Of a DNA stretch of 64,000 nt, positions 56,189 through 63,687 are shown piece after piece. Below the pieces are notes generated by a model, which saw only the letters and a program-made list of their open reading frames with translations, ran no database searches and was not told where the DNA came from. The translations under genes were made by a program, and so were the position numbers. Position 1 is the first letter of the stretch. The number at the start of each line of letters is the position of its first letter. This DNA is from Clostridiales bacterium (GTDB lineage Bacteria; Bacillota; Clostridia; Mahellales; Mahellaceae), in contig JASGMM010000001.1 of assembly GCA_030156435.1 (NCBI GenBank), forward strand, positions 36,418 to 100,417. Reading direction: 5' to 3'.

Positions 56189-56216
56189 GCAGAGTGTCAC
56201 ATTACAACACTCCGCC
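56189..56216 (-). terminator. Weak terminator after the aldo/keto reductase
   Basis: GAGTGT / ACACTC stem with flanking GC pairs, 17 nt after the stop; followed by CTGATTTAATAAATT on the minus strand. Confidence 0.45.
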
Positions 56217-56232
56217 CAAGGTTGACAATTGA

Positions 56233-57042
56233 TTATAAAAACCGTTTATTTTGATTTAAGCTGCTTATTCTTTCCATATCCTCTTGGGATAACTCAAAGT
56301 CAAATATATCGGCATTCTCTTTTATATGTCTCTCATGAGTAGCCTTCGGTATGGCAACGACATCTTTTTGAATGTCCCACCTCAACACTATTTGGGCAGG
56401 CGTCTTGCCGTATTTTTCTGCTAATTCCTTCAATAGCGGCACGCTATTGACATTGCCTCGCATTAAAGGACTGTAGGCTTCGAGCTGTATATTATTGGAT
56501 TTGCAATAATCATATAGTTCCGGTCTCGTGTTAAGAGGATGATATTCCACTTGATTGACGGCTGGAACTACACCGCTGTCTTTTATTATATCCTCCAAAT
56601 GATTGACATCAAAATTGCTGACCCCGATAGCGCGAGCTCTACCGGATTTATAGATATCGATCATAGCTCTCCACGCAGCTATGTATTTATCGCCAACCGG
56701 CCAATGTATCAGATACAGATCCACATATTCGAGCTGTAATCTCCTTAGGCTTTGCTCAAAGCCGTCCATTATTGCGTCATAACCATTCGCTTGGTTTTCA
56801 TTCCACAGCTTTGTGGTTATGAAAAGCTCCTCCCTCGGTATGCCACATTCCTTTATTCCCCGACCAACACCGCTTTCATTGCCATAGATAGCCGCTGTAT
56901 CTATACTTCTGTAACCAATCTTTGTGGCTATCTTTATGGACGACGTGGCCTCTTCATCGGTCATCTGCCATACCCCTAAGCCAAGCCATGGCATATTCAC
57001 ACCGTTATTCAATACGGTACATTCCTTTATGCTATCCCTCAT
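56233..57042 (-). CDS. Aldo/keto reductase
   Basis: 269 aa. Catalytic tetrad seen in GYRSIDTAAIYGNE (Asp and Tyr), TKLW (Lys) and LIHWPVG (His); NADPH-binding IPKATHERHIKEN near the C-terminus. This is the AKR5-like (2,5-diketogluconate reductase) group found in Bacilli and Clostridia, reducing aldehydes and keto sugars. AAGGGGGA before ATG. Confidence 0.92.
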   Translation of the reverse strand: MRDSIKECTVLNNGVNMPWLGLGVWQMTDEEATSSIKIATKIGYRSIDTAAIYGNESGVGRGIKECGIPREELFITTKLWNENQANGYDAIMDGFEQSLRRLQLEYVDLYLIHWPVGDKYIAAWRAMIDIYKSGRARAIGVSNFDVNHLEDIIKDSGVVPAVNQVEYHPLNTRPELYDYCKSNNIQLEAYSPLMRGNVNSVPLLKELAEKYGKTPAQIVLRWDIQKDVVAIPKATHERHIKENADIFDFELSQEDMERISSLNQNKRFL

Positions 57043-57160
57043 CTTTAGTCCCCCTTATGTAATATTTATGTATATTTATATATTTATTTTAGCACAAAAC
57101 CCTAGATAGAACAAGTGAACTTTTTCTTATAAATTCCATTCACGCCTTCAACATTCGTGA

Positions 57161-57377
57161 CTATTCAGGTGTCATCATACCCGGTTTTTTTGCCTTAATT
57201 TCACCACATCTGTATCATGGGCGAAAGGAACAATACCGGGATAGTAAGCAATAAACATGCATAAAAACGCCTGCGGAAATCCTCTATCATGTGTTCATGA
57301 TGTTGACCATGATCATGGCTCTGATGCCCGTCATGCTGCATTACGTCATGTCCATTGTGCTGCATGTCATGGTTCAT
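57161..57377 (-). pseudogene. Remnant of a CopB-type copper P1B ATPase
   Basis: From ATG 57377 reads a His/Met/Asp-rich stretch (MNHDMQHNGHDVMQHDGHQ then SHDHGQHHEHMIE), then DFRRRFYACLLLTIPVLFLSP, then MIQMW and a stop. This is the metal-binding N-terminus and first membrane helix of CopB ATPases such as that of Enterococcus hirae. Another frame directly after gives GEIKAKKPGMMT, the conserved sequence before the third helix, then a stop. So about 50-60 codons are deleted internally and some 600 downstream. No ribosome site is seen. Adjacent to the DUF134 gene. Confidence 0.75.
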
Positions 57378-57417
57378 ATCGTGATGGACGTAATAGAGGC
57401 TTTTGCATTATACGCTG

Positions 57418-57891
57418 TTATTTATCCCAACCGTGGCCTCTGCGTTTACAATGCCTCTCCGAGGTTTCCTCGCCGGCACCGTCGTCAGCTCTGTATACCA
57501 TTTTCTGATGGCACTGCGGACATTCCATATCGCAGCCTCGCCCAGTACCAAAGGGCTCTTCAAATTCATAACCGCATGAGGCACAGCGAAAATGCCTTTT
57601 GGCCACCTGATAATTGCCACCCTCTATGCGTATGGCCTTGCCCTCGACCAAAGCCTCGGCGATCTTCTGATGGGCCATCACCAATATGCGCTGGAATGTG
57701 GGACGTGAAACCTGCATGCGCTGCGCACATTCTTCCTGTTCCAATCCCTCAAGGTCTTTTAATCTTATAGCCTCGAATTCTTCTATAGTTAAAGTTACTT
57801 CTCCCAACTGCCGCATAGGTATACCTGCCGGCTTAAAAAGCGAAACGTTAGGCAAATCCTCCACCCATCTGGTTTTTGGCGGTCTCGGCAT
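57418..57891 (-). CDS. DUF134-family DNA-binding protein with zinc ribbon
   Basis: 157 aa. MPRPPKTRWVEDLP is the family's standard front; a sigma-70 region 4-like helix-turn-helix lies at about 35-80 (TIEEFEAIRLKDLEGLEQEE, MQVSRPTFQRIL). The C-terminus has paired cysteines CASCGYEFEEP and CDMECPQCHQK, a likely metal site. ATG 57891 has AGGAG 8 nt upstream; the GTG three codons earlier overlaps it. Divergent from the NifX/MinD operon, which family members commonly accompany, so it probably regulates that operon. Confidence 0.9.
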   Translation of the reverse strand: MPRPPKTRWVEDLPNVSLFKPAGIPMRQLGEVTLTIEEFEAIRLKDLEGLEQEECAQRMQVSRPTFQRILVMAHQKIAEALVEGKAIRIEGGNYQVAKRHFRCASCGYEFEEPFGTGRGCDMECPQCHQKMVYRADDGAGEETSERHCKRRGHGWDK

Positions 57892-57923
57892 TCCATTCAC
57901 TCCTGTCTTTAATATCTGGATTA

Positions 57924-57952
57924 ATTATAACCTTTTTTATATTTTGTATCAA
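57924..57952 (-). promoter_or_regulatory. Promoter of the DUF134 gene
   Basis: Minus strand TTGATA, 17 nt, TATAAT. Its -35 box is only 25 nt from that of the divergent promoter, so one bound regulator could affect both. Confidence 0.7.
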
Positions 57953-57977
57953 ATACTATATTTTTTCGTTATTATTA

Positions 57978-58026
57978 TTGACATATGACCATAATATGAT
58001 TATACTTATTATTAGAGCATATGCTC
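57978..58026 (+). promoter_or_regulatory. Promoter and palindromic operator of the NifX/MinD operon
   Basis: TTGACA, 17 nt, TATACT (57978-58006). The perfect 12-bp palindrome GAGCATATGCTC (58015-58026) sits at the predicted start of transcription. The spacer carries ACATATGACCATAATATGA, which recurs in altered form before the Fur-family gene at 62848-62867. Confidence 0.75.
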
Positions 58027-58055
58027 ACTATAAGCGAAATGGAGGATGTATTCAT

Positions 58056-58766
58056 ATGAAAATAGCAGTTACAGCTACAGGTAGAACGCCTTCCGTACCA
58101 ATAGACAGCCGCTTTGGAAGGAGCCCGTTTTTTATCGTATACGACACGGATAAGGATAGCTGGGAATGTCTTGGAAACGATAATATCGGCTCTGCTGGCG
58201 GAGTCGGTATAGCCACTGCTCAAATGTTGGCGGCAAAAGGCGTGAACGCCATCATAACGGGCAATGTAGGGCCAAATGCCATGCAAGCGCTTCAAGCTGC
58301 TGGTATCGAAGTATATACGGTATCCGGCGGCAGCGTAGAACAGGTCATCGAGATGTATAAACGCGGTATGTTAGAAAAACTTTCGACAGCCACTGTAGAT
58401 TCAAAACATGACGTGCGCCAAGCCGTTGGTAAAACAGCCAAGGTAGCCATAGCTACAGAAGGTAATATAGTATCTCAGCATTTCGGTCATTGTTCTCAGT
58501 ATACAATAGTCGATATAGAAAACGGCCAAGTAAAAAACAAAACCACCATTATGAATCCAGGCCATGAACCCGGTTTTCTGCCACGTTACTTGTCCGAGAA
58601 AGGCATAGATTATATCATCGCCGGTGGCATGGGTACACAGGCTCAAGTCCTTTTTAATGAAAGGGGCGTAAAACCTATACTAGGAGTATCCGGAACAATA
58701 GATGAAGTAACAGAGGCATTCATAAACGACAAACTACAAGCCGGCGAAAGCCTTTGCGACCATTAA
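58056..58766 (+). CDS. Duplicated NifX/NifB-type dinitrogenase-cofactor domain protein (orange-protein-like)
   Basis: 236 aa made of two tandem copies of the MTH1175/NifX fold: residues 1-105 (MKIAVTATGRTPSVPIDSRF, FIVYDTD) and 128-232 (AKVAIATEGNIVSQHFGHCS, IVDIENG, GGMGTQAQVLF). Single-domain relatives bind metal-sulfur clusters, e.g. the Mo-Cu cluster of Desulfovibrio orange protein. No nif structural genes are here, so nitrogenase is not implied. GGAGG 10 nt before the ATG. First gene of the operon. Confidence 0.88.
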   Translation: MKIAVTATGRTPSVPIDSRFGRSPFFIVYDTDKDSWECLGNDNIGSAGGVGIATAQMLAAKGVNAIITGNVGPNAMQALQAAGIEVYTVSGGSVEQVIEMYKRGMLEKLSTATVDSKHDVRQAVGKTAKVAIATEGNIVSQHFGHCSQYTIVDIENGQVKNKTTIMNPGHEPGFLPRYLSEKGIDYIIAGGMGTQAQVLFNERGVKPILGVSGTIDEVTEAFINDKLQAGESLCDH

Positions 58767-58783
58767 AAAAGGAGAACGATGAA

Positions 58784-58960
58784 ATGACAGCAATTGTAAA
58801 TGAAGCAAGATGCAGCGGTTGCGGCGATTGTATGACGGTGTGCCCTGTAGATGCTATAACCATGGCACTCGGCAAGGCTGAAATAGATCCCGATGAATGC
58901 ATAGGCTGCGGGGCATGCATAGATGAATGCAGGCGCGGGGCTATAAGCATGCAGGATTGA
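58784..58960 (+). CDS. 2[4Fe-4S] ferredoxin
   Basis: 58 aa. Two clusters: CSGCGDCMTVCP and CIGCGACIDECR, with the usual DAI and GAI after them. ATG 58784 follows AAAGGAG at 9 nt. Clostridial-type electron carrier, likely serving the Fe-S ATPases encoded next. Confidence 0.93.
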   Translation: MTAIVNEARCSGCGDCMTVCPVDAITMALGKAEIDPDECIGCGACIDECRRGAISMQD

Positions 58961-58976
58961 AAGGTTTGTAAGAGAA

Positions 58977-59822
58977 ATGATGATCGCAATAGCCAGCGGT
59001 AAAGGCGGAACCGGTAAAACCACTATAACCATAAACATGGCATTATCATTACATGAACGCAGAGACGTTCAGGTGCTTGACTGTGACGTGGAAGAGCCCA
59101 ATGCCGCTATTTTTCTTAATCCGCAATTTAGTGAAAGCGAAGAAATATCCATTCCCATACCTTCGGTGGATAATGAACTGTGCACCCTATGCGGGCGTTG
59201 CGCGCAGGTGTGTGCTTTTCATGCCATAACGGTTTTGGGCAGCCATCTCTTGACTTTCCCAGAATTATGCCATGGATGCGGGGGATGCATGCTTTTTTGT
59301 CCGACTGGAGCCATAACTGAAAAACCACAGGGCATAGGCATAATAGAAAGCGGATTGGCTCAAAATATTCCCTTTGTACAGGGCCGCCTTAACCCGGGCA
59401 GTACGGCTACATCGACATTGATAAAAGAGGTTCGGCGAAGAGCAAATGATCGCGATATTGTTCTCATAGATGCACCGCCGGGCACCTCCTGCCCGGTTAT
59501 CGCCTCGGTGGCCAAAACCGATTTTTGTTTGCTGGTCACAGAGCCTACACCCTTTGGACTAAATGATCTAACGCTGGCTGTAGAGATGGTAAAAGCGCTA
59601 AATGTGCCGTTGGGCGTTATTATAAACCGATCAGGAGCAAATGATGACATAATAAAAGAATACTGCGATAAAAATGATATACCCATACTTATGAGCATCC
59701 CTTTTGATCGCCAATTCGCAGCTTGCTATGCTAAGGGCATTCCATTGGTCAAAGCTTTCCCCGAATGGAAACGAGCCTTTCAGGAGCTATGGGATAACAT
59801 TGAGCGGAGGTTGAATGCATGA
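58977..59822 (+). CDS. MinD/ParA-type P-loop ATPase with inserted ferredoxin domain (first)
   Basis: 281 aa. Deviant Walker A KGGTGKTT at residues 9-16, Walker B VLIDAPPGT; between them, residues about 63-110, two 4Fe-4S motifs CTLCGRCAQVCA and CHGCGGCMLFCP. These paired ATPases occur in Desulfovibrio orp operons and in many Clostridia and archaea; they are linked to Fe-S handling and, in Desulfovibrio, to division-site placement. The start has a weak GAAAGG. Overlaps the second ATPase by 4 nt (ATGA). Confidence 0.93.
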   Translation: MMIAIASGKGGTGKTTITINMALSLHERRDVQVLDCDVEEPNAAIFLNPQFSESEEISIPIPSVDNELCTLCGRCAQVCAFHAITVLGSHLLTFPELCHGCGGCMLFCPTGAITEKPQGIGIIESGLAQNIPFVQGRLNPGSTATSTLIKEVRRRANDRDIVLIDAPPGTSCPVIASVAKTDFCLLVTEPTPFGLNDLTLAVEMVKALNVPLGVIINRSGANDDIIKEYCDKNDIPILMSIPFDRQFAACYAKGIPLVKAFPEWKRAFQELWDNIERRLNA

Positions 59823-60679
59823 AAGAGATTCTTATAATCAGTGGCAAAGGAGGTACCGGTAAAACCTCCATTACCAGCTCATTTGCAGCTCTGTGCGAGA
59901 ATAAAGTAATGGCAGATGTTGATGTAGATGCTGCGGACCTTTATCTCGTGCTACAGCCTACAATAAAAGAAACCCATGAATTCTATGGTTCGAAAAAAGC
60001 GATCATAGATAGCGAGAAGTGCACGCGCTGCGGGCTCTGCATGCAAGTATGCCGATTTGATGCCATAGATGATTTCAAAGTCGATCCTATATCATGTGAA
60101 GGCTGCGGCGTATGCTATCAGATATGCCCGCAAAAAGCCATCACTATGGAAGATAATCTTTCAGGCCATTGGTATATATCCGACACGCCATATGGTACTC
60201 TCGTGCACGCCAAATTAGGTATAGCTGAAGAAAACTCCGGCAAATTAGTGGCTCAGGTGCGTCAAGCAGCAAAACAATTGGCCGAGCAGCGTCAAATACC
60301 ATACGTAATAACAGATGGCCCTCCCGGCATAGGCTGCCCCGTGATCTCAGCCCTATCAGGTGCAGATACTGTATTAATAGTTGTAGAACCCACCGCTTCG
60401 AGCATGCACGATTTACAGCGCGTATTGGAACTAACCTCTATATTCAAAAGCAATGTTTTCGTATGCATAAACAAGTATGATTTATCCGAGGAACAAAGCC
60501 AGCAAATAGAATGGTTCTGCTATGATGAAGGTATTTCAGTTATTGGCAAAATTCCTTTCGACGAAGCTGTCATAAAGGCCATAGCTCACGGCGTACCGCC
60601 GGTGGAATATCCCGGCCCGGCAGCACAGGCTATTAAAGATCTGTGGGAACGGATTTCCAGAGGTGGTCATGAAGAATAG
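59819..60679 (+). CDS. MinD/ParA-type P-loop ATPase with inserted ferredoxin domain (second)
   Basis: 286 aa paralogue of the preceding protein. SGKGGTGKTS Walker A, ITDGPPGIGCP Walker B, and inserted clusters CTRCGLCMQVCR and CEGCGVCYQICP. The CPV region (GCPVISALSG) may add a metal-binding Cys between subunits. The two probably act as a heterodimer. Co-translated with its partner. Confidence 0.93.
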   Translation: MKEILIISGKGGTGKTSITSSFAALCENKVMADVDVDAADLYLVLQPTIKETHEFYGSKKAIIDSEKCTRCGLCMQVCRFDAIDDFKVDPISCEGCGVCYQICPQKAITMEDNLSGHWYISDTPYGTLVHAKLGIAEENSGKLVAQVRQAAKQLAEQRQIPYVITDGPPGIGCPVISALSGADTVLIVVEPTASSMHDLQRVLELTSIFKSNVFVCINKYDLSEEQSQQIEWFCYDEGISVIGKIPFDEAVIKAIAHGVPPVEYPGPAAQAIKDLWERISRGGHEE

Positions 60680-60694
60680 CAAGGAAGGATATCT

Positions 60695-60982
60695 ATGGCA
60701 ACCACTTTTAAGCTTATTCAAGCTCCTACCGATAATACGATAATGATGCTAATGCAGCGGATGAATAAAGAAGAGCAACAGCATATAACCGGTAAACACT
60801 GGGACGCTGTGCTGTTGGTCCAAACAAATCTACCGGAAATGTATGCCTTAGCTGATATTGCTGAGAAGACCGCTAATGTTATTGTAGAAGAAATAAAAGG
60901 CGTATGCCCTCAGCATGTTGGTATGATAGCCGTATTTGGTAGCACATCAGCAATACAGTCGGTTATTGATGCCATGCAGTAA
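60695..60982 (+). CDS. Small BMC-domain-like protein
   Basis: 95 aa. From residue 36 the order of strands and helices and the residues DAVLLVQTNLPEMYALADIA, EKTANVI, VGMIAVFGSTSAIQSVIDAM follow the bacterial-microcompartment (BMC) shell fold, nearest to the EutS/PduU type (ADIATKSA...G.V..FG.VSAV). It would be one domain per chain, able to form hexamers. No other shell gene is in the window, so a whole compartment is not implied. Starts 16 nt after the second ATPase with AAGGAAGG. Assignment is by eye. Confidence 0.5.
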   Translation: MATTFKLIQAPTDNTIMMLMQRMNKEEQQHITGKHWDAVLLVQTNLPEMYALADIAEKTANVIVEEIKGVCPQHVGMIAVFGSTSAIQSVIDAMQ

Positions 60983-61039
60983 AGCAATACCCAACTCTAT
61001 TATCAGGCAGGATGATTTAGCAATGGAGGATGAAAGCAA

Positions 61040-62008
61040 ATGATTGTCTATGGACCGGTGCCATCAAGACGTTTGGGCCAGAGCATCGGAATCAATAATA
61101 TTCCGCCAAAAACCTGTTCATATTCTTGCATTTACTGTCAACTCGGCAGAACAGACAAGATGTTGACTGTAAGGCGCGAGTTTTATAAACCGGAAGATAT
61201 TTACTATGAAGCCCAGGGCAAGCTAAAACAGCTTGAAGCAGATAACAAACACGCCGATTATTTCTCATTTGTTCCTGATGGGGAGCCAACATTGGATAAA
61301 AACTTGGGATCAGAGATCAGCATGCTGAAATCTTTCGATATTCAAATAGCTGTTATAAGCAATGCATCCCTTATCTGGATGGATACTGTAAAGGAAGACT
61401 TAATGAAGGCAGATTGGGTATCCGTAAGCATCGATGCTGTAAATGATGATATTGGGCGTAAAATAAACAGGCCGCACCGCTCATTACAGCATGAGGCTAT
61501 CTTAAACGGGATTATCGAATTTTCAAAAGCATTTAAGGGCACTTTGGTAACCGAGACAATGCTCGTCGATGCCATAAATGACAATAGCGCTTGCATTGAA
61601 GAAATAGCAGAACAATTGGCATTAATAAATCCATCTAAGGCATATATTTTGGTGCCAACTCGTCCTCCTGCAGAAAATACGGCAAAGCGGCCTTCAAAAG
61701 ATAGCCTTGTAAATGCCGTAAGGACTATTCGCAGTATAACCGGGGTGGATACGGAATGCATCACCGGTGACGAAAAAGAGGAAGATTTCTTTTTTACTGA
61801 TGATATTGCAAGCGATCTTTTGAGCATCGCATCGGTGCATCCGATCAGAGAAGATATTGTCGATGAATTGCTTAAAAAGAAAATTGCGGATAAAACAATA
61901 ATAACCGAATTGCTCGAGCAAGGTAAAATAATTGAATTTTGGTATGAGGGAAAGAAGTTTTATAAAAAAAACATACGAACGGAGAACACCAATGGAGATA
62001 TTTCTTGA
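61040..62008 (+). CDS. Radical SAM protein of the ORP/MinD operon
   Basis: 322 aa. CxxxCxxC in CSYSCIYCQLGRT near residue 27 binds the SAM 4Fe-4S cluster; YGPVPSRRLGQSIGI is the distinctive N-terminus of this subgroup, and FVPDGEPTLD lies in the SAM-binding region. A small C-terminal winged-helix-like part follows about residue 250. Substrate unknown; the family often sits next to MinD Fe-S ATPases. GGAGG before ATG. Confidence 0.88.
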   Translation: MIVYGPVPSRRLGQSIGINNIPPKTCSYSCIYCQLGRTDKMLTVRREFYKPEDIYYEAQGKLKQLEADNKHADYFSFVPDGEPTLDKNLGSEISMLKSFDIQIAVISNASLIWMDTVKEDLMKADWVSVSIDAVNDDIGRKINRPHRSLQHEAILNGIIEFSKAFKGTLVTETMLVDAINDNSACIEEIAEQLALINPSKAYILVPTRPPAENTAKRPSKDSLVNAVRTIRSITGVDTECITGDEKEEDFFFTDDIASDLLSIASVHPIREDIVDELLKKKIADKTIITELLEQGKIIEFWYEGKKFYKKNIRTENTNGDIS

Positions 62009-62849
62009 CTGCCTACCGTGTATGCTCAGGCAGGCACTCGAAGCCTCTAGGATAGTGACTGATAATACTGAGTTACAAGAAAAAATAATTGCAGAAGCGA
62101 TCAATGTTATTGTTAACTATAAAAAATATGGATATTCACCAGAAATGGCTAGAGCTGTCCACCAGGTGGTAAAGAAACTCTCTGGTATTTACGATCCCTT
62201 TAAAAAAATTAAAGAAAGAGATATAAAAACAGCAAAGAAGGTTTATCCATCACTTAGAGATTTTTTACAACAAAAACGAAACGATCTGTACTGGGCTTTA
62301 AAAATAGCAGCGACGGGAAATATTATTGATTCTGCCATCAATAACAATGTAAATATAGAAGAAGAAAATGGATATATTGAAAAAGAACTAAAAAAAGAAT
62401 TTTCAATATGTGATATTGAAATCTTTCAAAATAAACTGAAAACAAGCAAAAGGCTCCTAATTATCGGTGATAATGCAGGCGAGACAGTGTTTGACCGTAT
62501 ATTAGCAGAACGTCTCTCTGATCTTGATATTATATATTCGGTAAGAAGCGAACCTATCATAAACGATGCAACCATTGAAGATGCCTTTGCCTCTGGGCTC
62601 AATGATTATGCAAAAATTATTTCCTCCGGATGCAGTGCGCCAGGTATAATTCTTAAAGAATGCAGTGATGAATTTTTAAAAGCTTTCGCCGACTCAGATA
62701 TTATAATTAGCAAAGGACAAGGTAATTTTGAATCGCTCTCTGGCATTGATAAGGAGGTTTTTTTCCTCTTAAAAGCAAAATGCCCTATGATATCGCAAAG
62801 ACTACATGTCAATCTAAATGAATATGTTTTTAAGTATCAATATTATTAA
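61992..62849 (+). CDS. DUF89/ARMT1-like metal-dependent phosphatase family protein
   Basis: 285 aa. MEIFLDCLPCMLRQAL is the family's Cys-containing front; IGDNAGETVFDRIL and ISKGQGNFESL are its metal/phosphate sites. Relatives are 'damage-control' sugar-phosphate phosphatases. ATG 61992 has GGAG inside the radical SAM gene, which it overlaps by 17 nt, so both are co-translated. Base composition is more AT-rich than in the upstream genes. Confidence 0.88.
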   Translation: MEIFLDCLPCMLRQALEASRIVTDNTELQEKIIAEAINVIVNYKKYGYSPEMARAVHQVVKKLSGIYDPFKKIKERDIKTAKKVYPSLRDFLQQKRNDLYWALKIAATGNIIDSAINNNVNIEEENGYIEKELKKEFSICDIEIFQNKLKTSKRLLIIGDNAGETVFDRILAERLSDLDIIYSVRSEPIINDATIEDAFASGLNDYAKIISSGCSAPGIILKECSDEFLKAFADSDIIISKGQGNFESLSGIDKEVFFLLKAKCPMISQRLHVNLNEYVFKYQYY

Positions 62850-62867
62850 CATATGTTCATTATTTGA
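62848..62867 (+). promoter_or_regulatory. Candidate operator upstream of the Fur-family gene
   Basis: AACATATGTTCATTATTTGA matches 15 of 20 positions of the sequence in the NifX/MinD promoter (57980-57999). AACATATGTT at its start is palindromic. Suggests one regulator for both. Confidence 0.5.
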
Positions 62868-62920
62868 GCAATAGCATGACAATAGTATGTTATGTCGGAA
62901 AGAAGGAGCGATACTTATAT

Positions 62921-63370
62921 ATGGAAATCAGCCGTATAGAAAATAAACTAAAAACCACCGGTTATAGCATTACCTCAAAGAGGCACATAATACTACAGAT
63001 TTTGGCTTTAAACGATGATAAATACCTTTCGGCCCAAGAGCTATATCAGTTAACCAAAGACAACGAAAGCAGGATAGGTATATCCACTATATATCGCACA
63101 CTGCATATATTAGATAAATTGAATTTGCTTACAAAATTTTCACTAAATGGTGCTATCAAGTATCAGCTAACATCCTTACGGCATATGAATATATGTCATT
63201 TAATATGCCTTAACTGTGATACTATCCTAAAAGTACCTATCCCCGATTTGGATAAATTAAAACAAGCTATTATGAATGAATATGGTTTTGATATAACAAG
63301 CTATTCCTTGAATTTCTTCGGCTATTGTAAAAAATGCTCTCAAGAAGTTAAAGCTTGTAGTTTTACATAA
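62921..63370 (+). CDS. Fur-family transcriptional regulator
   Basis: 149 aa. Winged helix at residues 10-85 (TTGYSITSKRHIILQIL, RIGISTIYRTLHILDKL); dimerisation domain with HMNICHLICLNCDTI and a second CxxC, YCKKC, making a structural zinc site. It may sense iron, zinc or peroxide; which one is not decidable. The chosen ATG has AAGGAG 12 nt upstream, slightly long; an upstream frame gives 168 aa. It follows the DUF89 gene by 71 nt with its own candidate operator. Confidence 0.9.
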   Translation: MEISRIENKLKTTGYSITSKRHIILQILALNDDKYLSAQELYQLTKDNESRIGISTIYRTLHILDKLNLLTKFSLNGAIKYQLTSLRHMNICHLICLNCDTILKVPIPDLDKLKQAIMNEYGFDITSYSLNFFGYCKKCSQEVKACSFT

Positions 63371-63634
63371 ATATATGCTTTAATGATGATCTTTGGGAAA
63401 GCATTGAAATTGCGGCACAACTCAAGCGTCCTTTTCCCATAATCATTATTCTATCTGCTATCTTCGGCGCCACAGCCCAAAGCATTAAGACTCTATATAT
63501 CCGTTCATCATTGCATAATGCACCATCAATAGCATTCCCATGTACATATCTTTCTATAACCTCCCAAATGTCAAAATGGTTGTTTTTCTATCACCGATCA
63601 TGCGCAGGAGACTTTCTCCATATCTCTGCGCCAT
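63363..63634 (-). pseudogene. Frameshifted small gene next to the IscB element
   Basis: ATG 63634 has GAGG 6 nt upstream and gives MAQRYGESLLRMIGDRKTT, ILTFGRL, stop. Adding one base in the GGG at 63563-63565 continues as EVIERYVHGNAIDGALCN, DERIYRVLMLWAVAPKIADR, IMIMGKGRLSC to a stop at 63363, and the total then becomes exactly 91 codons. A single-base deletion (or sequencing error) is the simplest reading. I do not recognise the family. Convergent with the Fur-family gene. Confidence 0.45.
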
Positions 63635-63687
63635 ACCCTTCCTCAGAAGGCTGTATCATATATTATATATTCGCCGTCCACGAAAAA

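Noticed and set aside
57291-57770. Met/Val-rich plus-strand frame opposite the copB remnant and DUF134
   Set aside because: Antisense shadow of the His-rich repeat and of a well-supported DUF134 gene; no ribosome site.
61932-61991. Extended N-terminus for the DUF89 protein
   Set aside because: Lies in the radical SAM coding region; the ATG at 61992 gives the standard MEIFLDCLPC start with a ribosome site.
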